DNA of 19,241 bases from Bacteroidota bacterium (GTDB lineage Bacteria > Bacteroidota > Bacteroidia > Chitinophagales > Chitinophagaceae): the NCBI GenBank assembly GCA_023391895.1, contig JAEWAC010000116.1:1-19241 (forward strand), given 5' to 3'. Shown here in pieces: positions 14,265 to 19,241 of this stretch. The stretch's first letter is position 1; each line of letters starts with the position of its first letter. The translations under genes were made by a program, and so were the position numbers. The notes beneath the pieces are model-generated. The model saw only the letters and a program-made list of their open reading frames with translations. It searched no databases and was not told the origin of the DNA.

Positions 14265-14732
14265 ATGAGCATTTCACTGGATGACATTGATCTAAAAATC
14301 CTGGCTTACCTGCAGCCCGACTCCGGCCGGACTAATGCAGAACTGGCTAAAACGCTGGGCATGGCACCTTCGGCCGTATTGGAGCGGGTAAAAAAGCTGG
14401 AGCAAAAAGGCGTGATCGAAGGCTACCCCACCCGCATCAGTCCCGAAGCCTTGAACTTAAAACTGCTGGCTTTTATTTTTATTAAAAGCAGCGAAGGACC
14501 GGGCAATATACAGGTAGCCCAACAACTGGCCCAACTGCCGGAAGTGCAGGAGCTGCACCACATAGCCGGCGAAGACTGTTACCTGGTAAAAGTAAGGGCT
14601 CAGGACCCGCAGTCGCTGGTGCACCTCATGCGGGAAAAGTTCGGCCAGATACCGGGCGTTTTATCCACCAAAACCACCATTGTACTGGAAACCTTGAAAG
14701 AACAAAACAGTTTACCGATTCCAAAAGTATAA
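14265..14732 (+). CDS. Lrp/AsnC-family transcriptional regulator
   Basis: A 155-aa protein with an N-terminal HTH (about 5-55: LDDIDLKILAYLQPDSGRTN, ELAKTLGMAPSAVLERVKKL) and a C-terminal RAM/AsnC ligand-binding domain (about 65-145, ending LSTKTTIVLE). Such proteins form dimers to octamers and usually sense amino acids. The gene is preceded by a perfect 12-bp inverted repeat. Two base pairs separate it from an EamA exporter gene, so the two form an operon, and the exporter is the likely regulatory target; amino acid export is a reasonable inference but not shown. Start at ATG 14265. Confidence 0.95.
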   Translation: MSISLDDIDLKILAYLQPDSGRTNAELAKTLGMAPSAVLERVKKLEQKGVIEGYPTRISPEALNLKLLAFIFIKSSEGPGNIQVAQQLAQLPEVQELHHIAGEDCYLVKVRAQDPQSLVHLMREKFGQIPGVLSTKTTIVLETLKEQNSLPIPKV

Positions 14733-14734
14733 CC

Positions 14735-15736
14735 ATGACCAACACCCAAAATCAACAGGAACCCGCCAAAGCCCTGGTTATAGCGGCCTTTGCGGCTTTA
14801 TACATCATCTGGGGCTCTACGTATTTAGGTATTTTGTACGCCATCCACAGCATACCGCCCATGCTCATGGCCGGTGCCCGTTTTACCGTTGCCGGCTTGA
14901 TGCTGCTGGCCTGGTGCTGGTTCAAAAAAGAAAAGCTTCCCCCCTTCAAATCCCTGGGCATCATTGCCCTCAGCGGCCTGCTCATGCTGTTTATGGGCAA
15001 CGGGGCGGTAACCTGGGTGGAGCAATACCTGCCCAGCGGCCTGGCGGCTATTGTAGTGGCCACCACACCGCTTTGGTTTGTACTGCTGGACAAGCGCCAG
15101 TGGAACTATCATTTTTCCAATAAGTGGATCATCATTGGTTTACTGGTAGGTTTTGCCGGTGTACTGCTGCTATTTGCAGGCAAAAGCTCTGGCCATTTGT
15201 TCGACAGTCCTGTTAAGATCTTATCTTTTTTTGTGCTGATTGCCGGCACCATTGGCTGGGCCATAGGTTCGCTGGTAACCAAATACAAGCCGGTAGGTGG
15301 CTCTACACTGATGAAGGTGGCCCTGCAAATGCTAGCTGCCGGTATAGCGTTTTTTATTTCCGGTTTTGCCTCCCAGGAGCATCAGCAGTTTGCGTGGAGC
15401 CAGGTTAGCAGCAGCTCTATCCTGGCATTGGCATACCTCATTTTGTTTGGTTCTTTGGTGGGCTATTTATCCTACATCTGGCTGCTGGGGGTAAGGCCCC
15501 CTTCGCTGGTAGGCACCTATGCTTATGTCAATCCTATCGTAGCCGTGTTCCTGGGCTGGTTGTTTGTAGGCGAAGCCATTAGTCAGCAACAGGTGATAGC
15601 GCTTTCGGTTATTTTGCTGGGCGTGATCGTAGTAAACTTTGCCAAAGAAAAAAAGGTGCCGCCCGTGGGAGCGCCGGTAAAAAAGCGCCAGAGCGAACCG
15701 GCCGTACAGGTATGCGATGCCACCCGAGCTCGATAA
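14735..15736 (+). CDS. EamA/DMT-superfamily transporter
   Basis: A 333-aa inner-membrane protein with two EamA repeats, about ten membrane segments between residues 12 and 305. The first repeat carries AALYIIWGSTYLGILYAI, typical of YedA/RhaT-like exporters, and the second has GSLVGYLSYIWLLGVRPPSL and TYAYVNPIVAVFLGWLF. The last 30 residues are cytoplasmic and basic. Members export amino acids, metabolites or drugs; the substrate is not readable. Translation begins 2 bp after the Lrp-type gene stops, showing tight coupling. The frame of the next gene opens inside this one, but that gene really starts 98 bp after this stop. Confidence 0.92.
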   Translation: MTNTQNQQEPAKALVIAAFAALYIIWGSTYLGILYAIHSIPPMLMAGARFTVAGLMLLAWCWFKKEKLPPFKSLGIIALSGLLMLFMGNGAVTWVEQYLPSGLAAIVVATTPLWFVLLDKRQWNYHFSNKWIIIGLLVGFAGVLLLFAGKSSGHLFDSPVKILSFFVLIAGTIGWAIGSLVTKYKPVGGSTLMKVALQMLAAGIAFFISGFASQEHQQFAWSQVSSSSILALAYLILFGSLVGYLSYIWLLGVRPPSLVGTYAYVNPIVAVFLGWLFVGEAISQQQVIALSVILLGVIVVNFAKEKKVPPVGAPVKKRQSEPAVQVCDATRAR

Positions 15737-15834
15737 CAGCCTTTGCAGGCTGCATAATTCTTCACCCTGGCATATACCTTATCTTTATTTTTACGTATTC
15801 AACATTCATTAACCTATCACAAATTCTAACGTCT

Positions 15835-17205
15835 ATGCAACCTGCTTGGAAAGAATATCAGGAACAGAATAAAGACCGTTTTTTAAATGAAATGCTGGAG
15901 CTGTTGCGCATTCCATCCGTTAGTGCCAAAAGCGAACATAAGGAAGACATGCGCCGCTGTGCCCAGCTGGTGCAACAGCGCCTGCTGGATGCCGGCTGCG
16001 ACCGGGCCGAAGTAATGGAAACAGCAGGACACCCGGTGGTGTATGGCGAACGCATCATAGACCCCAATAAACCCACCGTACTGGTTTACGGCCACTACGA
16101 CGTTCAGCCGGCAGAACCCCTGGAGCTGTGGACGCACCCTCCGTTTGAACCTACTATAGTAGATGGAAAAATATTTGCCCGCGGCAGTGCCGACGACAAA
16201 GGCCAGTTTTACATGCATGTAAAAGCGTTGGAAACCCTGGTAAAAACCAATACGCTGGAAAACAACATTAAGTTTTTGATTGAAGGCGAAGAAGAAGTAG
16301 GTTCACCCAACCTGGCCGACTTTGTACGCAACAACAAAGAGTTGCTGAAAGCCGATGTGATCCTCATCTCGGATTCAGCCATGATCAGCCTGGACACGCC
16401 ATCACTGGACATTGGCGTACGCGGCTTGTCGTACATACAGGTAGAAGTTACCGGTCCCAACCGTGACCTGCACAGCGGCACCTATGGCGGCGCCGTGGCC
16501 AACCCCATTACCATTTTGTGTAAAATGATTGCCTCCTGTCACGACGCCAATAACCGCATTACCATACCGGGTTTTTACGAGGACGTAGCAGAAGCCACTG
16601 CAGAAGAAAGAGCCCTGATGGCCCGGGCGCCTTTTGATGAAAAAGAATACAAGCAGGAACTGGGCGTACAGGACCTGTGGGGTGAAACCGGCTTTACCAC
16701 CAACGAACGCACTGGCATCCGCCCCACCCTGGAAGTAAACGGCATCTGGGGCGGCTACACCGGCGAAGGCGCCAAAACGGTATTGCCCTCAAAAGCCTAT
16801 GCCAAGATCTCTGCTCGTTTAGTACCCAACCAGTCATCAGAAAAGATTACCAATCTGCTCTTAAGCTATTTTAGAAAAATAGCGCCGGCATCGGTTACCG
16901 TTCATGCCGAGCTGCACCATGGCGGCGAGCCTTATATGACGCCCATCAACAGCAAGGGCTACCAGGCGGCGGCCAAAGCCATTGAAACCACTTTTGGCAA
17001 AACGCCGATTCCGGTGCGGGGCGGCGGCTCTATTCCCATCTGTTCTATTTTAGAAAAAGAGCTGGGCACCAAAATCATTTTCATGGGCTTTGGGCTGGAT
17101 AATGACAACCTGCACTCGCCCAATGAAAAATACAATATTGAAAACTATTATAAGGGTATTGAAACCATTCCTTACTTCCATAAGTATTTTGCAGAAATGA
17201 GTTAA
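15835..17205 (+). CDS. M20-family metallodipeptidase
   Basis: A 456-aa zinc peptidase of the M20 family (carnosinase/CNDP-like dipeptidases), cutting dipeptides in the cytosol. Metal ligands and catalytic residues are visible: His87 and Asp89 (VLVYGHYDVQP), Asp120 (RGSADDKGQ), Glu153-Glu154 (EGEEEVGS), and the C-terminal His in NDNLHSPNEKY. The dimerisation lid lies between, with DLHSGTYGG at its start. I use ATG 15835 (MQPAWKEYQ); the frame is open upstream to 15712, but that part overlaps the EamA gene and is not family-like. A near-consensus TATCTTTA lies at 15780-15787. A terminator follows at 17228-17258. No link to neighbours is obvious beyond order. Confidence 0.95.
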   Translation: MQPAWKEYQEQNKDRFLNEMLELLRIPSVSAKSEHKEDMRRCAQLVQQRLLDAGCDRAEVMETAGHPVVYGERIIDPNKPTVLVYGHYDVQPAEPLELWTHPPFEPTIVDGKIFARGSADDKGQFYMHVKALETLVKTNTLENNIKFLIEGEEEVGSPNLADFVRNNKELLKADVILISDSAMISLDTPSLDIGVRGLSYIQVEVTGPNRDLHSGTYGGAVANPITILCKMIASCHDANNRITIPGFYEDVAEATAEERALMARAPFDEKEYKQELGVQDLWGETGFTTNERTGIRPTLEVNGIWGGYTGEGAKTVLPSKAYAKISARLVPNQSSEKITNLLLSYFRKIAPASVTVHAELHHGGEPYMTPINSKGYQAAAKAIETTFGKTPIPVRGGGSIPICSILEKELGTKIIFMGFGLDNDNLHSPNEKYNIENYYKGIETIPYFHKYFAEMS

Positions 17206-17227
17206 TAAAAGCACTCCTGCTTATAAT

Positions 17228-17258
17228 AAACCCGGCCTGCTCAGGCCGGGTTTTCTTT
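17228..17258 (+). terminator. Terminator of the M20 dipeptidase gene
   Basis: AAA then CCCGGCCT (17231-17238), loop GCTC, AGGCCGGG (17243-17250), then TTTTCTTTT. A perfect 8-bp GC stem, also usable on the minus strand (GGGTTTATTAT). Confidence 0.9.
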
Positions 17259-17285
17259 TATGCTCAAAGTGAACCTGGTTGTTGC

Positions 17286-17308
17286 TATACGGGGTTTTTA
17301 AACAGTTT
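17286..17308 (+). repeat. Degenerate short interspersed motif
   Basis: TATACGGGGTTTTTAAACAG followed by TTT resembles the forward motif with one base added. It lies in the 112-bp gap between the M20 gene and the convergent secreted-protein gene. Confidence 0.35.
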
Positions 17309-17317
17309 CAGCAACGG

Positions 17318-17692
17318 CTACTTTTCCTCCGGAGAGGAGCCATCTGCCTTGTCTTTGGGCTCCGCTTGTTTTTTGCTATGAGGTGTAGCATTGGGTATTT
17401 GTCCGTATTGCGGGGGCCTGAAATAAGGTAGGGCATTGGGCATGTGCACCAGGTGTTTGGTGTCGGGCACAATGCAGGGCATACCATCCTGCGGAAGGGT
17501 ATGCACACCGGGCGGCGGCTTTAGTCCGGACCCGATGCCTACCTGGGGTCCCAGTGTTTGAATATCTACTTTAGGTACCGGGTGTTTTTGCTGGTATTGC
17601 TCCAGGAGTTTTTTGAGGTTGGGGTCGGTTTCCTGGGCAGAAGCGGTGGCTGCAGCCACCATCAATACCCCCAGCAATAAAAGCCGTTTCAT
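17318..17692 (-). CDS. Small secreted Pro-rich protein, unknown function
   Basis: A 124-aa protein with a clear Sec signal peptide (MKRLLLLGVLMVAAATASAQ, cleavage likely near residue 20), so periplasmic or exported. The mature part is short and low in complexity. It starts with a helical segment (DPNLKKLLEQYQQKHPVPK), then a Pro/Gly-rich middle with PDTKHLVHMPNALPYF and several His, Met and Cys residues, and ends in a charged Lys/Glu tail. I recognise no domain. A chance frame is unlikely given the good signal peptide, but no homology can be checked. It is divergent from the S4-domain gene with 39 bp between start codons, so promoters must overlap. Confidence 0.75.
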   Translation of the reverse strand: MKRLLLLGVLMVAAATASAQETDPNLKKLLEQYQQKHPVPKVDIQTLGPQVGIGSGLKPPPGVHTLPQDGMPCIVPDTKHLVHMPNALPYFRPPQYGQIPNATPHSKKQAEPKDKADGSSPEEK

Positions 17693-17719
17693 GGCATTAT
17701 CTTTTCTCTAATATACCAA

Positions 17720-17727
17720 TAATTTTG
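17720..17727 (+). promoter_or_regulatory. Putative -7 element of the S4-domain gene
   Basis: TAATTTTG followed by CA is an exact TAnnTTTG match ending 4 bp before the ATG at 17732, predicting a leaderless or nearly leaderless mRNA. No -33 TTTG is clear. Confidence 0.5.
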
Positions 17728-17731
17728 CAGC

Positions 17732-18136
17732 ATGAGTGAAAAGGAAAAACTGCGGCTGGATAAATATTTATGGGCCATCCGGTTGTTTAAAACCAGGACC
17801 CTGGCTACCCATGCCTGCGATACGGGCAAGGTAAAACAGGCCGGCACCCAGGTAAAGCCGTCTAAAAACGTAGCCGTAGGCGATGAATTCGAAGTCAAAA
17901 CAGAAGCCAGGCGCTGGCGCATCAAAGTCACCGGCCTGCTGCACAACCGGGTGGCTTATGCCGAAGCCATTAAATACTATATTGACATTACGCCGGAAGA
18001 AGAACTGGAAAGACTGCAATTCCAGGCAGCATCTTTTCATACCGGCAAGCGGCAAAGTAAAATTGGCCGCCCGACCAAAAAGCAGCGCCGCGAGCTGGAT
18101 GGCTTTTTGGGTGATGAAGAGTTAGGTGAAGTTTAA
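17732..18136 (+). CDS. S4-domain RNA-binding protein, Hsp15-like
   Basis: A 134-aa protein with an N-terminal S4 domain (residues 6-65: LRLDKYLWAIRLFKTRTLAT, then a Cys and GKVKQAG, KPSKNVAVGDEF). A basic C-terminal tail follows (KRQSKIGRPTKKQRRELDGF). E. coli Hsp15 (HslR) has this architecture and rescues 50S subunits carrying stalled nascent chains; the same role is likely but unproven here. The length is right for the family. The stop codon (18134-18136) lies within the first unit of a heptad repeat array, and the coding sequence ends in an acidic LGDEELGEV that may be repeat-influenced only in the last codon. Divergent from the small secreted protein gene. Confidence 0.92.
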   Translation: MSEKEKLRLDKYLWAIRLFKTRTLATHACDTGKVKQAGTQVKPSKNVAVGDEFEVKTEARRWRIKVTGLLHNRVAYAEAIKYYIDITPEEELERLQFQAASFHTGKRQSKIGRPTKKQRRELDGFLGDEELGEV

Positions 18137-18183
18137 GGTTTAAAGTTGAAAGTTCTCGAGTTCACCTGTTCACAAGTTGGATC
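18131..18183. repeat. Heptad/octad array beginning with GTT
   Basis: Units GTTTAAG, GTTTAAA, GTTGAAA, GTTCTCGA, GTTCACCT, GTTCACAA, GTTGGATC, without gaps. It is the inverted counterpart of 10145-10196, with one extra octad (GTTCACCT). The first unit contains the stop codon of the Hsp15-like gene. Confidence 0.78.
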
Positions 18184-18356
18184 ACAGATGTCTGAACCAT
18201 GATTTGGGGGATTATGGGATTAGGGTGGAGTTGTAAGTTTTAAGTTGAGGTAGAAGGCAAAAGTTAAAAGGCAAAATCAAAAAGGAGGGCAGCCAGACTG
18301 TTCCAGCGCCTTATCCCGCGTTAGCTTCAGACTCTTGTTGCTGTAGGAACTGCGTA

Positions 18357-18625
18357 GCGGGATACACGCCTGCAGTATCTATGCATAGCACGCAAAAAGA
18401 TATGAACTTCTTCAAAAGCCCATATCAGTAAGGCTTTACAAATAATCTACAGAACTGAAAGTATGATACACTTTGTAGTGACTGGTGCTGTGCGTGGGCC
18501 GGCCAAACGGGCGGAGCCATTGGGTTGGACTTGAACTTTTTGCTCCCCTTTTTCGGGGAGAAAAAGTAAGAAGCACTACCTACAGGAAGATAAAACTATA
18601 GTCATATGGACTTTTGAATGAAGTT
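18357..18625 (+). repeat. Dispersed intergenic repeat, right copy
   Basis: Second copy of 1-295, about 270 bp. It has the same order of blocks: GCGGGATACA, a reverse short motif (18405-18425), the 19-nt block at 18489-18507, a hairpin, and a forward short motif (18604-18625). The hairpin here pairs CTTTTT and CTCCCC with GGGGAG and AAAAAG (18536-18566, one bulged G), while the left copy uses a different perfect stem, so a hairpin is retained despite sequence change. Confidence 0.75.
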
Positions 18626-18651
18626 GCGTAGACGATTAGTTGAACGGTTGA

Positions 18652-18733
18652 GTATGAGTTTTTGAAAGGATTTCTATCGGCCAACGAACAACGATCAACG
18701 GCCAACACTCCGATATGGACTTTTGAAAGAAGT
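18652..18733 (+). repeat. Two forward copies of the short interspersed motif
   Basis: 18652-18673 (GTATGAGTTTTTGAAAGGAT then TT) and 18713-18733 (ATATGGACTTTTGAAAGAAG then T), separated by the GNNCAAC heptad array. Confidence 0.55.
18679..18706. repeat. Heptad array GNNCAAC
   Basis: Four consecutive 7-mers: GGCCAAC, GAACAAC, GATCAAC, GGCCAAC. Confidence 0.7.
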
Positions 18734-18739
18734 ACACTC

Positions 18740-18774
18740 CTGTCAACTGTCATCTATCAACTGTCAACTATTTA
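18740..18774. repeat. Heptad array CTGTCAA abutting the response-regulator stop
   Basis: Five consecutive 7-mers: CTGTCAA, CTGTCAT, CTATCAA, CTGTCAA, CTATTTA. The last includes the minus-strand stop codon (18772-18774) of the response-regulator gene. Confidence 0.7.
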
Positions 18775-19241
18775 TGGATTCACATGGATGTTAAACCGGT
18801 AGCCGGTCTGATGAATGGTTTCCAGCGAAACAGAAGGTTCCGCTTTCAGGTATTTGCGCAGCCGGGCAATAAAAACATCCATACTCCGTCCCAGAAAGTA
18901 ATCATTCTTTCCCCACACATGCACCAGGATTTCTTCGCGCCGGATGACTTTGTTGGGGTGCAGGCAAAAAAACTCCAGCAACTGTACTTCCCGTTGGGTT
19001 AAAAGATACACCTCGCGGCCATGGATGATTTTCATCTCCTGCGGTAAAAAACGCAACTGGCCTAACGGGTACTCTTTGAGCTTTTGCGGCAGCAGCATTT
19101 TGTTTCTTCTTAAAAAAACCTGCATGCGGCTTTGCAGTTCCTTCATCGAAAAAGGTTTGGTCACATAATCATCGCCTCCGGCTTCAAACCCTTTTAGTTT
19201 GTCTTCTTCCATCGATTTGGCCGTAAGGAACAGGATAGGAA
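18772..19241 (-). CDS. OmpR/PhoB-family response regulator, partial (5' end outside window)
   Basis: The visible 155 residues are the end of a two-component response regulator. The frame continues past the Met codon at 19212 to the window edge, giving PILFLTAKSMEEDKLKGFEA, the receiver beta4-alpha4 region with the switch Thr. The conserved Lys in DDYVTKPFS follows. A winged-helix DNA-binding domain comes next (LTQREVQLLEFFCLHPNKVI, then RSMDVFIARLRKYL and the wing ETIHQTGYRF). The phosphoacceptor Asp is outside the window. The partner kinase gene is not seen and is not downstream; it may lie beyond the right edge. The stop codon sits in a heptad repeat array. Family certain, signal unknown. 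Confidence 0.93.
   Translation of the reverse strand, partial: PILFLTAKSMEEDKLKGFEAGGDDYVTKPFSMKELQSRMQVFLRRNKMLLPQKLKEYPLGQLRFLPQEMKIIHGREVYLLTQREVQLLEFFCLHPNKVIRREEILVHVWGKNDYFLGRSMDVFIARLRKYLKAEPSVSLETIHQTGYRFNIHVNP

Larger units (their letters stand above)
18137..18771. other. Repeat-rich gene-free gap before the response regulator
   Basis: No coding frame is supported. It holds the GTT-type array, a GTTNNNN-like stretch near 18231-18251, an inverted pair TATCCCGC (18312-18319)/GCGGGATA (18357-18364), the second copy of the left-edge element, three forward short motifs, and two more heptad arrays. Confidence 0.8.

Noticed and set aside
15712..15834. N-terminal extension of the M20 dipeptidase
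   Set aside because: It overlaps the end of the EamA gene and resembles no M20 N-terminus; MQPAWKEYQ at 15835 fits the family.

Overview
The window reads as chromosomal DNA of a member of the Bacteroidota, most likely Chitinophagaceae-like (genus not determinable here). Three things point that way. Housekeeping proteins have Bacteroidota character: a short primary sigma factor starting MRQLKI, an S16 with a C-terminal tail, and a cation transporter with a Cys-rich tail. Shine-Dalgarno sequences are largely absent. Several genes carry the Bacteroidota -7 promoter element TAnnTTTG (best case rpsP, TTG-N20-TAcaTTTG).

Layout. 1-526: gene-free, holding one copy of a dispersed intergenic repeat and the terminator of the next gene. 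527-5498 (all minus): two stress and envelope blocks. An lptF/lptG-type permease, a Tat-exported Mn-type superoxide dismutase lipoprotein and a CDF metal transporter are nearly contiguous. Downstream follow an OsmC-like peroxidase, a four-cysteine Rrf2 regulator and a 1-Cys peroxiredoxin. 5533-6518: an unrecognised 202-aa protein convergent with a START-like protein. 6797-9576 (plus): primary sigma factor, a GxxExxY (PD-(D/E)XK-type) gene bracketed by inverted repeats, and ffh. 9577-10320: repeat-rich gap with a terminator. 10321-11656: rpsP and rimM, separated by 370 bp of repeats. 11682-12923 (minus): a DinB-family (DUF664-type) protein and a Crp/Fnr regulator. 13030-17205 (plus): DNA polymerase IV, an Lrp/AsnC regulator with an EamA transporter 2 bp downstream, and an M20 dipeptidase. 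17318-18136: a small secreted Pro-rich protein divergent from an Hsp15-like S4 protein. 18137-18771: repeat-rich gap with a second copy of the left-edge repeat. 18772-19241: the C-terminal part of an OmpR-type response regulator, cut by the window end.

The genes are mostly ordinary. The unusual content is the intergenic DNA, which carries at least four superimposed repeat families: (1) a roughly 21-nt interspersed motif related to ATATGGGTTTTTGAAAGAAG, about 17 copies in both orientations; (2) a roughly 270-bp element present at both ends of the window; (3) degenerate 7- and 8-nt phased arrays that repeatedly run into gene starts or stops; (4) a GGATTTCACGGATT family, one inverted pair of which exactly brackets the GxxExxY gene and supplies its stop codon. 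All calls come from reading the sequence; no database search was possible.
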